64,000 nucleotides of DNA from G965202665 sp965243835 (GTDB lineage: Bacteria; Actinomycetota; Acidimicrobiia; Spongiisociales; Spongiisociaceae). Under the pieces are notes generated by a model. It was not told the DNA's origin and did no database searches. It worked only from the letters and a program-made list of their open reading frames with translations. The DNA lies in contig OZ251578.1 of the NCBI GenBank assembly GCA_965243835.1, positions 1,488,001-1,552,000 on the forward strand, given 5' to 3'. Position 1 is the stretch's first letter. Every line of letters begins with the position of its first letter. The position numbers and the translations under genes are program-made. Below, one piece after another: positions 1 to 7,197 of this stretch.

Positions 1-354
1 GTGGGAGCTCCGCGGTACTGCAAGTCGGAGCATTGGGGTGAGAGCTGGCCGAGATGCGATGTGGACCAGTGGGGTAATGTCCTTGAGGAAGATTGCGGTT
101 GCGAACCGATGGAAATCAGCGTGTATGACGGGGCGTTTCCGGTGGACGACGACCACTTGGAAGTAGGAATGGACGGGGCGGCGGAGTTCTGGGGGAAGGT
201 TTACTTGGAGGACGACGAAGTTACGGTACCGGAGGGCATGGCCAGCGTCCTCGATTTGAAAGGGTCAGAGGAGGTGGCGGTGGAGCCTGCTCACGAACAG
301 TTCTGGCAGGTCGGTGACTATGAGTATGCCCCGCCCGACCCGAAGAGGGAGTAA
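1..354 (+). CDS. Hypothetical acidic protein, 5' end cut by the window
   Basis: The frame is open from base 1 to a TAA at 352, giving 117 visible residues. GTG at base 1 may be internal, because the gene can extend upstream of the window. The chain is rich in Asp and Glu, has Cys near residues 7, 19, 32 and 34, and shows no membrane segment or signal peptide. I do not recognise a family. It is followed after 3 bases by a small membrane peptide that uses the GAGGGAG around its stop codon as ribosome-binding site, so the two are probably co-transcribed. Confidence 0.55.
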   Translation: MGAPRYCKSEHWGESWPRCDVDQWGNVLEEDCGCEPMEISVYDGAFPVDDDHLEVGMDGAAEFWGKVYLEDDEVTVPEGMASVLDLKGSEEVAVEPAHEQFWQVGDYEYAPPDPKRE

Positions 355-357
355 CCG

Positions 358-459
358 TTGAGGCGGTTGTTGTATTGCTGGGCGATGCTCGTGTGCGCGG
401 GAGCGATATACGCTTTGGCGTTTGTTTGGGTATTGCTCCGGATTGGTTGGGTGCGCTAG
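358..459 (+). CDS. Small single-pass membrane peptide (33 aa)
   Basis: It starts at TTG 358, six bases after a GAGGGAG ribosome-binding site, and ends at TAG 457-459. The sequence has two basic residues at the N-terminus and then one hydrophobic helix over about residues 7-27 (WAMLVCAGAIYALAFVWV), ending in an Arg-containing tail. It would insert in the cytoplasmic membrane. No family is recognised. The good ribosome-binding site and a clean hydrophobic helix are the only support. Confidence 0.45.
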   Translation: MRRLLYCWAMLVCAGAIYALAFVWVLLRIGWVR

Positions 460-511
460 GGTATGCCGGGTGCGGTTGCCGACCGATAGTGTGAACGGAG
501 GGGGGTGGGGG

Positions 512-781
512 TTGTCTGAGTTGCGGGCGGCGTTGTGGGCTGTTCGCTGTTATGAGAGCCGGGTGGGGCTGGCGGGGGGTGTCCGTCTTCGGGGTTCCCC
601 GGTTCATTGGAAGAACGCGGCGGCTTGGTGGCGGGGTTTGGCCAGCCAGTACCGGCGGGTCGGGGAGGGGGACGGCTATTCTGCGTATGCGGTGCTGTGG
701 TGCATGTCCCGGCATGAGGAGGCCGTCCGGTCGGCGGCGGCGTGTTCTACGGCGGCTGATCGTCTTATGGCCGGGGGGTGA
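512..781 (+). CDS. Hypothetical helical protein (89 aa)
   Basis: The start is taken as TTG 512, about 9 bases downstream of GGAGG at 497; GTG 491 in the same frame is an alternative. The product is Ala/Arg/Trp rich with a pattern of amphipathic helices (HWKNAAAWWRGLASQYRRV) and no membrane segment. The family is not recognised. Its stop is 3 bases before the HicB-like gene, so the two probably form an operon. It lacks the features of a HicA toxin: no GSH-type motif, and it is longer than HicA usually is. Confidence 0.5.
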   Translation: MSELRAALWAVRCYESRVGLAGGVRLRGSPVHWKNAAAWWRGLASQYRRVGEGDGYSAYAVLWCMSRHEEAVRSAAACSTAADRLMAGG

Positions 782-784
782 AAG

Positions 785-1036
785 GTGCGGCGGGCGATGT
801 TCGACTGCGTTTTGGAGCCTCCGGACGCGGGCGGTGCCGGTTGGGGCGGCTGGGTGCCGGGTGTGCCGGGGGCGGTGGCGGAGGGCGACAGCCGGGAGGA
901 CGTCCTCCGGCGGTTGCGGGAGGTGGTGGATGGGGTTTTGGAGTTCCGGCGGGACAACGGGTTGGCGGAGCCGGCGCGCGTCCGGTTTCCGGGTCCGGAG
1001 CCTGCGGGATGCGAGGTCGTCCGGGAAGCGGTTTGA
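785..1036 (+). CDS. HicB-like antitoxin domain protein (83 aa)
   Basis: Residues about 5-60 show the HicB/partial RNase H fold pattern: a hydrophobic strand, then GWGGWVPGVPGAVAEGDSRE, then a helix (DVLRRLREVVDGVLEF). HicB proteins normally neutralise HicA, a small mRNA interferase. No HicA-type partner is seen on either side, so this is either an orphan or works with the unknown upstream gene. There is no C-terminal RHH or HTH domain, so it is unlikely to bind DNA by itself. The start is GTG 785, just after the upstream stop. Confidence 0.6.
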   Translation: MRRAMFDCVLEPPDAGGAGWGGWVPGVPGAVAEGDSREDVLRRLREVVDGVLEFRRDNGLAEPARVRFPGPEPAGCEVVREAV

Positions 1037-1049
1037 ACACCCCCCGGTT

Positions 1050-1256
1050 TTAGGCGAGGTGTTCGTTGATGATCCGGCGGACGGACTGGGAGGGGACCAG
1101 GCCGTGCGACTGCCCGTATTCGACGACCTTCTGGTAGTCGGAGGGGTGCAACCGGACGCTGACGACGCGGGTTCCGTCGTGTCCGTTCATGCCGGTGCCG
1201 GGCGGCCGGCCCAAAGGCTTGCGCGGGGTTTTGAGAGTCTTCGCCATGTTGCCCAT
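1050..1256 (-). CDS. Ribbon-helix-helix protein (68 aa)
   Basis: After a basic N-terminal arm (KTLKTPRKPLGRPPG) comes an RHH fold: strand TRVVSVRL, helix A HPSDYQKVVEYGQSHG, helix B VPSQSVRRIINEHLA. RHH proteins bind DNA as dimers through the strand and often act as antitoxins or plasmid copy and transfer regulators. ATG 1256 and ATG 1247 are both possible. TACAAT on the coding strand lies just upstream, so a leaderless mRNA starting near ATG 1247 is plausible. No toxin gene is adjacent. A longer start upstream would run into the zinc-ribbon gene on the other strand and is not needed. Confidence 0.65.
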   Translation of the reverse strand: MGNMAKTLKTPRKPLGRPPGTGMNGHDGTRVVSVRLHPSDYQKVVEYGQSHGLVPSQSVRRIINEHLA

Positions 1257-1343
1257 GATTGTAGCATGCGGCTGTGACAGACCGGCGGTTTCGCCGGAGA
1301 GAAGGGAAGGGTGGTTACGCGTGAGTCGTGAGCGGCGGCGGTG

Positions 1344-1508
1344 ATGGCCTTTGGTGATACGCGTCCTAGATGCGAGGCCTGCGGAGCCCGGTTTACGCCC
1401 TATGGTGTTATCCACGAGGACAACTCCAAGATTGATTTTCCTTTCTTGGTGTTCCTGTCGGATGGATACTATCTGGTTTGTCCGCTATGCCGGGGGGCTT
1501 GGAAATGA
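1344..1508 (+). CDS. Small zinc-ribbon protein (54 aa)
   Basis: The reading frame gives MAFGDTRPRCEACGARF near the start and YLVCPLCRGAWK at the end. Two CxxC pairs about 35 residues apart are the classic layout of a one-zinc ribbon. GTG 1341 directly before the ATG is also in frame. There is only a weak ribosome-binding site. Small zinc ribbons are common in mobile elements as nucleic-acid or protein binders; no specific function can be given. It lies between two minus-strand genes and is transcribed against them. Confidence 0.55.
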   Translation: MAFGDTRPRCEACGARFTPYGVIHEDNSKIDFPFLVFLSDGYYLVCPLCRGAWK

Positions 1509-1527
1509 GCGCGGCGGAGGTTGTTCT

Positions 1528-2364
1528 TTACCATCCGATGTCTCTTCTGCTCCGTTGCCGCCGTTTTTGGTCGTTCTCAGGTAGTTCTGCGGGTGATGTT
1601 CTGTAAGTGTTCATAAATTCCTCTGGTGTCATCCCCGCCCGTCTCGCCGCCAACCGGATAGCTTGTGTTGCTTCTTCCAAGCCCACAAACGGTTCGTCGC
1701 CGTTCGTTGGTGGAGTAATGATCCCGCTGTAGTTTGGGGAAGTAGTCTGACTGGTCAGCGGGGTTGTTTGTCCCCTTTTGGTTCCGACTCGACGTTCATC
1801 CGGTTCGGCTTGTACGGGTGTTTTTTTCACTGTTTTTTTGCGGGTGCGCGTCGCTCCGTTGTTGATGTATTCGACGACGCGGGGGGCGGCGTTGTAGGAT
1901 TTTTTTATCATGTTGTCTACGTAGTGTTCTACGAGGTTTCGTATGTCCTGGTGGCGGGCTTCGGCCATTAGTTCGAAGTTGTTTCGGAGTCCTTGCTGGG
2001 TTAGGTTGGATGATCCGATGAGCATGGCCTGTTTCTGCGGCCAGGTTTTCCGGGTGATCCAGGCTTTGGCGTGCATGATGTCTTCTGTCCGGTTTTTGGC
2101 TTGTTTTTTGGTGTACCAGCATAGGAGTTCGGTGTCGGGGCGGTTGAGGAAATCCGTAGCGAGGTCTCGTTCCTCGGCGGTGCCGAGCCCTAGTCGGTAG
2201 GCGCGGAGGTCGCCGACGATGACACGCGTCGGCCGCCGGGGGGCGTTCCGTTGGAGCCAGGCGAGGCCCCATATGCTGACGTAGCCGGTCAGGACGTCCA
2301 AGTCGCCGCGGCTGTACGATTTGAGAAAATCTAGGATGCGGGTTTCTACGTTTTGGTTGGCTAT
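1528..2364 (-). CDS. Phospholipase D-like nuclease with a C-terminal DIGW tail
   Basis: This is a PLD-superfamily protein with one HxK motif (HAKAW, about residues 99-103) followed by IGSSNLTQQGLRNNFEL, the usual GSxN region. Single-motif members dimerise to form the active site and include nucleases tied to DNA processing or defence. The family N-terminus (ILDFLKSYSRGDLDVLTGYVS) is encoded from ATA 2362-2364, preceded by GGAG at a 5-base spacing; the first canonical start, TTG 2299-2301, would delete it. I therefore place the start at ATA. The last about 110 residues are a basic, proline-containing tail ending RSRRDIGW, shared with the large helicase at 25.8 kb. It is the last gene of the minus-strand operon. 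Confidence 0.7.
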   Translation of the reverse strand: MANQNVETRILDFLKSYSRGDLDVLTGYVSIWGLAWLQRNAPRRPTRVIVGDLRAYRLGLGTAEERDLATDFLNRPDTELLCWYTKKQAKNRTEDIMHAKAWITRKTWPQKQAMLIGSSNLTQQGLRNNFELMAEARHQDIRNLVEHYVDNMIKKSYNAAPRVVEYINNGATRTRKKTVKKTPVQAEPDERRVGTKRGQTTPLTSQTTSPNYSGIITPPTNGDEPFVGLEEATQAIRLAARRAGMTPEEFMNTYRTSPAELPENDQKRRQRSRRDIGW

Positions 2365-2430
2365 GGTTTCTCCTTTCCCGGGTGGGGGAATGGTAGCGCG
2401 GGTTGCGGTGACGGAGAAATTGGGGGTCGT

Positions 2431-2913
2431 TTAGGTCGGCGGCTTGGCGGCGGTGCGGTTGTCGGCCGGGTCGGTATGGCGGAGGACGCGGTGTACAAAG
2501 GCGCGGAATGCGAGATTTGAGATTAGGAGGAACCCCGCATAAGTTGAAAGTAAAGCGAACATCGCTTGGGTGAGCGTTAGCGAAGTCCGGGTTAGCAGAG
2601 ACGTGACCCCGCCGAGTAGTAGGAGGAGAGCCACGTTGCAGTAGATTTCGAATTTCAGCCACCGTTGCCGGAAGTGTCGCATGGTCATCGGCCGGGGCGG
2701 TTCGGCGGTCGGGGCCGTGCGGCGGCGTTTGTCTCGGCGGCGGAGGTAGGTGATGTATGCGCCTACTCCGATCAGCTGGCTTCCGAGGAGGGTGAATAGT
2801 GGCCATAGTATTGCCGCCGGAAGCGGCGGCGGCGTGGTCGCTATCCAGTAGGCTGTTAGGAGCAGGAGGGACGCGCCTCCGATGATCATGGGACTGCCGC
2901 TCATTTGCGTCAT
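2431..2913 (-). CDS. Four-helix membrane protein, unknown function
   Basis: This 160-residue protein has hydrophobic segments at about residues 9-26, 33-55, 92-110 and 115-137, with a basic cytoplasmic loop (YLRRRDKRRR) between the second and third. This 2+2 arrangement suggests a four-pass inner-membrane protein. Its ATG overlaps the stop of the upstream gene by four bases (ATGA), indicating translational coupling. No family is recognised. Its place between helical soluble proteins and the PLD nuclease is the only functional hint. Confidence 0.65.
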   Translation of the reverse strand: MTQMSGSPMIIGGASLLLLTAYWIATTPPPLPAAILWPLFTLLGSQLIGVGAYITYLRRRDKRRRTAPTAEPPRPMTMRHFRQRWLKFEIYCNVALLLLLGGVTSLLTRTSLTLTQAMFALLSTYAGFLLISNLAFRAFVHRVLRHTDPADNRTAAKPPT

Positions 2914-3332
2914 TTTAGTCGGTTTGGCCGGGTTTGTTCTTCGGCGGCGGCCCGGTGGTAGTCGGCGGCGGCTCGTTGGTTGTTGGCGGCTGACCGGGTT
3001 GACAGGCTGTCGTTGTTTTGGGTTTCGGTTTGCTGGTAGTCGGCCATCACGTCTAGCAGCCGGGCGTATTCTCTCCGGGCGGCGGCTAGTTGGGCGTGGG
3101 GGTTGCTGGCGGCGGCCGCGGGTGGGGGGTCTTCGTTGTGGTCGTAGAGGAGGGCTAGTTGGAAGCGGACGGCGGCCGTCTCGTGTCGGATGTCGGCGAG
3201 TTCTTGTTGGAGCCGGGCGGGTTGTCCGGCTTCGGCGCCGGGCGGCGGCGGGTAGTATATTCTGGTTTGCCCCGGCGTTTGCGCCGTCTCGGTTGCCTCC
3301 GGGTGCGGGGCGGCGGCGGTTTCGGCGGCCAT
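2910..3332 (-). CDS. Hypothetical helical protein, paralogue A (140 aa)
   Basis: The protein begins with a Pro/Ala/Glu-rich segment and continues as predicted long helices. The core aligns with the next gene upstream: RFQLALLYDHNEDPPPAA with HLALLYGHNENEPAG, and QLAAARREYARLLDVMADYQ with QLAAARREYAQLEDKMADYQ. The two are tandem paralogues. No domain is recognised. It overlaps the membrane protein gene by four bases. Confidence 0.6.
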   Translation of the reverse strand: MAAETAAAPHPEATETAQTPGQTRIYYPPPPGAEAGQPARLQQELADIRHETAAVRFQLALLYDHNEDPPPAAAASNPHAQLAAARREYARLLDVMADYQQTETQNNDSLSTRSAANNQRAAADYHRAAAEEQTRPNRLK

Positions 3333-3333
3333 T

Positions 3334-3741
3334 TTATTGTCCGCCTAGTCCGGGGGGATGGGCGGTTTCTAGTTCTTCGGCGATGGCTTGGTCGTATTCG
3401 GCGACGGAGTATTCGTAGGCGGCGACTTGGCGGCGGGCGGTGGCGTCGTTGCGGTATCCCTCGGTGTCTTGGTAGTCGGCCATTTTGTCTTCCAGTTGGG
3501 CGTATTCTCTCCGGGCGGCGGCTAGTTGCCGGTAGGTTGCGGCGGCCGCGCCGGGGGGCGTGGGTTGGCCGGCGGGTTCGTTTTCGTTGTGGCCGTAGAG
3601 GAGGGCTAGGTGGCGGCGGATGTTAGCGGTGTTCCATCGGGTGAGGTCTAATTGTTCCCGGGCATGGGTCAGGTGTTCTTCCTCGGTGGGGGGGCGGCGT
3701 TCGTAGCCGTTGGGTGCGTCTTTGCTACGCAGGTCGCTCAT
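3334..3741 (-). CDS. Hypothetical helical protein, paralogue B (135 aa)
   Basis: The start is ATG 3741 (MSDLRSKDAPNGYERR), which overlaps the stop of the small upstream gene by four bases; the longer open frame upstream is not needed. The conserved core LALLYGHNEN and QLAAARREYAQLEDKMADYQ is shared with paralogue A. Charged heptad-like helices suggest a coiled coil. A NEN/HNED turn and MADYQ are the strongest shared motifs. Function unknown. Confidence 0.6.
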   Translation of the reverse strand: MSDLRSKDAPNGYERRPPTEEEHLTHAREQLDLTRWNTANIRRHLALLYGHNENEPAGQPTPPGAAAATYRQLAAARREYAQLEDKMADYQDTEGYRNDATARRQVAAYEYSVAEYDQAIAEELETAHPPGLGGQ

Positions 3742-3947
3742 GGGCGGGTTTCCGCGTCTCCCCGGTCGGAAGGGCAATCCGGGTCGTTGTCGCTGGCGTA
3801 CGCCCATCCCTGGAGGTATGCCGGGTCGTTCCACACGGGAGAAAAGAACCGGCGGTCGCGGTAGTCGGCCATCCCTCGCTGATACCGGATTTCCCGGTTC
3901 TCCGCGGTTAGATAGAAATCGTCGGGTTTATGGCAACGGGAGCACAT
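3738..3947 (-). CDS. Small protein with CxxC and a YxxGWxxA motif (69 aa)
   Basis: It starts MCSRCHKPDDF, so a CxxC pair is at the extreme N-terminus. The middle contains VWNDPAYLQGWAYASDNDPD, related to the YxxGWxxA repeats seen in the proteins at 31.4-32.0 kb and 35.9-36.2 kb. It overlaps the DUF5131 gene by 20 bases and the next gene by four. A single CxxC cannot fully coordinate zinc, so dimer binding or a structural role is possible. No family name can be given. Confidence 0.5.
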   Translation of the reverse strand: MCSRCHKPDDFYLTAENREIRYQRGMADYRDRRFFSPVWNDPAYLQGWAYASDNDPDCPSDRGDAETRP

Positions 3948-4701
3948 GTTGTTTCCGTTGTTCGGCGGGGTTGGGCTTTTCGTTGTGTGTTCGGCCTTGT
4001 AGGAGGCGGCCGCCTGTTTTGGGGGTGCGTCCGCCCCATTGTTTGAAGAAGAAGGGTATCCGGTTGGCGGCGGCTTGGTCGCGGAGGTCGGTTGCCCAGC
4101 CGGGTTGCATGGGCCGGGCTCGGGGGCCGCTTTCGCCGCCGGCGATGATCCAGTGTATGCCGTTTAAATCCAGGTCGGGGAGGGGGCCGAGCAATGGTTC
4201 GGCGCTTATGAACCTGATGGCCGCGTTTACTGTGCGGAGGTGGTCGATTCTGTGTTTGTAGCGGGCGGTTTCTACGCTTACTCCCATCCAGAGGTTGGCC
4301 GGCCAGTTCAGCGTCGGGGCGAGGCGGGCCAGCCGGTGGGAGCGTTTGGTGAGCAGCTGGTATTGGTGCCGGGGGGTGTCGGCGATCGTTGCGAAGACGC
4401 GGCGGATGTAGTCGGGGGGTACGTCTTTGTGGAACAGGTCGCTCATGGAGTCGACGAAGACGGCGCGCGGTTTCCGCCAGGCGCGGGGAATGTTCAGTGT
4501 TCCGGGGTGGAGGGTCAGTCCGAAGCCTGGTCCGCTGGTGCGGGGGTCGCCGTCTCGTTGGTATTTCTCCGCTCCCATCGCTTGGAGGCGCTTCGCCATT
4601 GCGAGGGCGTAGCAGTTGTCGCATCCCGGGGAGACGCGGTCGCATCCGGTGGTCGGATTCCAGGTGGCCTGGGTCCATTCGATGCCGGTTTTGTCAGCCA
4701 T
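3928..4701 (-). CDS. DUF5131 / phage Gp37-Gp68 family protein
   Basis: The 257 residues match the phage Gp37/Gp68 family throughout: IEWTQATWNPTTGCDRVSPGCDNCYA at the start (Cys cluster CxxxxxxCxxC), FVDSMSDLFH, the TKRSHRL segment, WMGVSVE, RFISAEPLLGPL, HWIIAGGESGP and FFFKQWGG. The CxxxxxxCxxC cluster resembles an iron-sulfur or zinc site, and the family has been linked to radical-SAM-like folds; its reaction is not established. It is common in phages and plasmids. Length is normal. The start overlaps the RHH regulator gene by 8 bases, so the operon is coupled. Confidence 0.85.
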   Translation of the reverse strand: MADKTGIEWTQATWNPTTGCDRVSPGCDNCYALAMAKRLQAMGAEKYQRDGDPRTSGPGFGLTLHPGTLNIPRAWRKPRAVFVDSMSDLFHKDVPPDYIRRVFATIADTPRHQYQLLTKRSHRLARLAPTLNWPANLWMGVSVETARYKHRIDHLRTVNAAIRFISAEPLLGPLPDLDLNGIHWIIAGGESGPRARPMQPGWATDLRDQAAANRIPFFFKQWGGRTPKTGGRLLQGRTHNEKPNPAEQRKQHVLPLP

Positions 4702-5053
4702 CAGCGGGGGGGTGGTTGGTTACGCGGAGGCGGGCGGGGTCTATGTTGAGGTCGGCGAGGAGGAGGTCGTTTACGTAGGCGCTGACGTTGGGGTATCCGA
4801 GGTCGGAGGCTCCGTTTTTTATGAGTTCCGCTTCGGCGGCGTTGATGGTGGCGGTTACGCCGACTTTGATTTCTCCTATGGATCCGTTGGATTCGGGTCG
4901 GACGGGTTGGGCGGGCGGTGCGGCGAGGCGGGTGTGTTGCCGGTGGTAGGCGTTGAGGATGACGCTCCCGGTGGGGAGGTTCTGGTCGTGTTTGGCTTCC
5001 CGGAGGCCGATGAGGGCGGCGAGGGTGATGGTGTATCGGCTCTGTTTTGCCAT
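4694..5053 (-). CDS. Tandem ribbon-helix-helix regulator (119 aa), operon head
   Basis: Two RHH-like units are visible. The first is RYTITL then AALIGLREAKHDQNL then TGSVILNAYHRQHTRL; the second is GEIKVGVTATI then NAAEAELIKNGASDLG then NVSAYVNDLLLADL. A Pro-rich linker joins them. A single chain with two RHH units could bind a palindrome as a pseudo-dimer. It is the first gene of the minus operon. Its own promoter has a palindrome (core CATAGTTAACTATG) inside the -35/-10 spacer, and the same sequence lies at the lipoprotein promoter at 12.4 kb. I infer it is an autoregulated repressor; binding is not shown. The ribosome-binding site is AAGGA before ATG 5053. Confidence 0.6.
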   Translation of the reverse strand: MAKQSRYTITLAALIGLREAKHDQNLPTGSVILNAYHRQHTRLAAPPAQPVRPESNGSIGEIKVGVTATINAAEAELIKNGASDLGYPNVSAYVNDLLLADLNIDPARLRVTNHPPADG

Positions 5054-5083
5054 TTGGCTGTCCTTGTTTGCGGGCTTGCGGGC

Positions 5084-5113
5084 AGGTTAGTAGTCATAGT
5101 TAACTATGTCAAG
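5084..5113 (-). promoter_or_regulatory. Promoter of the RHH operon with palindromic operator
   Basis: On the minus strand, TTGACA (5112-5107) and TAACCT (5089-5084) are separated by 17 bases. The spacer contains the palindrome CATAGTTAACTATG (5095-5108). An operator inside the spacer would block RNA polymerase directly. Twenty of 24 bases match the perfect palindrome at 12450-12473. Confidence 0.65.
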
Positions 5114-5209
5114 TGTAAATGTAACGGATGCTGACAGTAAATCGACACTTGCGGGTTGCCGGACTTGCGGCGTTAAATCGGCGGGCGGGTCTGTCCTTGC
5201 CGGACGGCC

Positions 5210-5252
5210 TGTGGATAAGGTTCGGCCGGTGGGGGCCGGGGGTTGTGGATAA
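5210..5252 (+). promoter_or_regulatory. Two perfect DnaA boxes
   Basis: TGTGGATAA, the reverse complement of TTATCCACA, occurs at 5210-5218 and 5244-5252 in the same orientation, 34 bases apart. They sit between the RHH operon and the Tad promoter. They could be part of an origin or could let host DnaA regulate the pilus promoter. I saw no third box close by. Confidence 0.55.
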
Positions 5253-5255
5253 CTT

Positions 5256-5285
5256 TTGACATCGCGGGCGGCGGGTGTGTAGGGT
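5256..5285 (+). promoter_or_regulatory. Promoter of the Tad pilus operon, probably leaderless
   Basis: TTGACA (5256-5261), an 18-base spacer and TAGGGT (5280-5285) lead to ATG 5293 only 7 bases after the -10 box. This is the layout of a leaderless mRNA in actinobacteria. The -35 box lies 3 bases after a DnaA box, so DnaA binding could affect it. Confidence 0.6.
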
Positions 5286-5292
5286 TTGGGGG

Positions 5293-5601
5293 ATGTTTCA
5301 GAATTTTCTTACGGGGGCTGTGGGTGTTCGGGGGAGGATGGTGGCGTCGGGGGTGTTGGTGTTGGTGTTTGCGGTGTTGCTGGTTTTCTTCGGCCGGGGC
5401 GGTGGGGCGGAGCCGGGGGCGTTGGCGTTGGTGACGGCGGGGGATTGGGTTGCGGGGTCGGTGGGGGAGGCGGTGGCGGTGGAGTTGCCGTTGCGGGCGG
5501 CGGCGTTTTTTGTGGATGAGGAGGAGTTGGGGGATTTGGTGGCGGCGGTGGATTTGCCGGCGGGGACGGTTTTGCAGCCGTGGATGCTCCGGGCGGGGTG
5601 A
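5293..5601 (+). CDS. CpaB-like Flp pilus assembly protein (SAF domain)
   Basis: One membrane segment (about residues 18-34, MVASGVLVLVFAVLLVFF) is followed by a short SAF-like domain: LVTAGDWVAGSVGEAVAVELPL and LVAAVDLPAGTVLQPWML, the AxDLpaGtvl pattern of CpaB/RcpC. CpaB acts in the periplasm or cell wall space in Flp pilus assembly. At 102 residues it is shorter than typical CpaB, keeping only the SAF part. It is the first gene of the Tad operon, with ATG 5293 lying just after the promoter. Confidence 0.65.
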   Translation: MFQNFLTGAVGVRGRMVASGVLVLVFAVLLVFFGRGGGAEPGALALVTAGDWVAGSVGEAVAVELPLRAAAFFVDEEELGDLVAAVDLPAGTVLQPWMLRAG

Positions 5602-5607
5602 GTTGCG

Positions 5608-7197
5608 GTGTTGTTGGCGGTTTCGGATCCGGTTTTGGATGAGAGCGTGCGGGGGGATGTGATTGGGGATTTGATGGCGGGGGTGTTGGAGCGGGAGCGG
5701 GATGTGTATTTGGCGGAGAGCGCGTCTGATGCGGGGATGGCGGGGCGGGGGACGGTGTTGTCTTTGCTCCGGTCGGATAGCCGGGAGTCTTTGCGGGGGG
5801 CGGCTTCGTCGGCGTCGGCGGTGGTGTACGTGGGGGACGGGTCGGTTGGGGGGGTGCGGAGGTTGCTGGGGTTGGACGGGGGGTTGGGGTATCAGGTGCC
5901 GATGGTGATGGTGGCGGTGCGGGATGAGCCGTTGGAGAACGTCCGGGACGTTCGGCGGATGGAGTTGGTGGAGGTTCTCCGGGTGGTGGACGGGGCGGGG
6001 TCGCGGCGGGCTCGGCGGGTGATGCGGAAGATAGGCAGGCGGTTGGCGGGGTATGCGGTGGCTCCGCGGCGGTTGGACGCGGCGGATCAGGTGGTGCGGG
6101 TGTCGGCGGTGGAGGAGCGGGCGGAGGAGATGCTCCGGGAGTTGATGGCGGAGGAGGGGGTGGAGGAGTATCAGATACGGGGCGGGGAGCGGATGATGGT
6201 GGCGCATTCCGATGAGACGACTTCGTACCGGGATTCGCCTTTCCGGTCGGAGCAGGAGCTGATAGACGCGGCCCGGTTTTTGGCGATGAGCAAGCATGTG
6301 CGGTTCGATCCTTTGTATCCCCGGTTGGACATTCGGGTGGGGACCAGGTGGCGGTTGCACGCGGAGGGGTTTGTGGTCACTCCGGCGCATATGGTTCTCC
6401 GGTCGAATATGGCGGGGGCGGTGAAGTTGGCGGATTTGGAGTTGGCCGATGAGCGGTTGTGCGCCGTTTTGGAGACGGCCATCTGCGGGGGGGTGCGGGC
6501 GAACGTGATCGTGGCGGCGACGATGGGCGGCGGGAAGACGACACTTTGCCAGGCTTTGCTGGCCGGGTTGGACGACACGGAGCGGGTGGACACCATTGAG
6601 GACACCCCGGAGCTCCGGCTGGCGGAGTACGGGGTGCATCAGAACACGTATGAGCGGTTGACTAGGGACGCGAACACGGACGGGGTGGGGAAGCATACCA
6701 TGGCCGATCACATCCGGGACGCGAAGCGGGCCAACTCCGGGAAGCTGGTGGTGGGGGAAGTCCGTGGGGAGGGCACGTTGGCGTTGCTGGACGCGATGTC
6801 TTCGGGAATGAGCGGATGTTTGGCTACTTTGCATTCCCAGCCCGGCAACGGGGTGGTGGAGAAGATCGTGTCGTACGCGATGATGGAAGGCGCGGGGGAG
6901 GAATACGCCCGGGCGCAGATAGGCGCGGGGGTTCATTTGCTGGTGTGGCTGGGCCGGAACGCGAAGCGGCAGCGGGTGATAGCCGACGTGACGGAGGTGA
7001 TGCCTTTGGACGGGAAGGCGGGTTTGGAAACGAGGAGTTTGTGGAGGCTTCCGGAGGGGGGCGGCTGGCCGGAGCCGGTGGCGGAACCGGCGTCGGAGCG
7101 GATCCGGAGCTTGTACCGGGAGGCGGGCGTGGACGGCCTGGTAACCGCCGAGTTGCAGAAGAAGAACCTCGCGTCCGGGTTGGGGAAGCCCGGATGA
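5608..7197 (+). CDS. CpaF/TadA-type secretion ATPase
   Basis: This hexameric type II/IV secretion ATPase powers Flp pilus assembly at the inner membrane. The N-terminal 180 residues look like a MinD/CpaE-like or linker region (VVYVGDGSVGGVRRLLGLDG). The ATPase core follows: IRGGERMMVAH, RLDIRVGTRWRL, the variant P-loop AATMGGGKTT at about residues 302-311, IEDTPEL (Asp box), the His box around ATLHSQPG and Walker B LVVGEVRGEG at about 378. Length is 529. The start is GTG 5608, six bases after the CpaB stop. The TadB start overlaps its end (ATGA). Confidence 0.85.
   Translation: MLLAVSDPVLDESVRGDVIGDLMAGVLERERDVYLAESASDAGMAGRGTVLSLLRSDSRESLRGAASSASAVVYVGDGSVGGVRRLLGLDGGLGYQVPMVMVAVRDEPLENVRDVRRMELVEVLRVVDGAGSRRARRVMRKIGRRLAGYAVAPRRLDAADQVVRVSAVEERAEEMLRELMAEEGVEEYQIRGGERMMVAHSDETTSYRDSPFRSEQELIDAARFLAMSKHVRFDPLYPRLDIRVGTRWRLHAEGFVVTPAHMVLRSNMAGAVKLADLELADERLCAVLETAICGGVRANVIVAATMGGGKTTLCQALLAGLDDTERVDTIEDTPELRLAEYGVHQNTYERLTRDANTDGVGKHTMADHIRDAKRANSGKLVVGEVRGEGTLALLDAMSSGMSGCLATLHSQPGNGVVEKIVSYAMMEGAGEEYARAQIGAGVHLLVWLGRNAKRQRVIADVTEVMPLDGKAGLETRSLWRLPEGGGWPEPVAEPASERIRSLYREAGVDGLVTAELQKKNLASGLGKPG

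Noticed and set aside
785..1036. A complete HicAB toxin-antitoxin pair
   Set aside because: No HicA-like frame with the usual short dsRBD-like sequence was found on either side of the HicB-like gene.
3334..3834. Longer start for paralogue B (from 3834)
   Set aside because: The extra N-terminus is Arg/Pro-rich shadow sequence of the overlapping small gene; ATG 3741 with a four-base overlap fits the operon.
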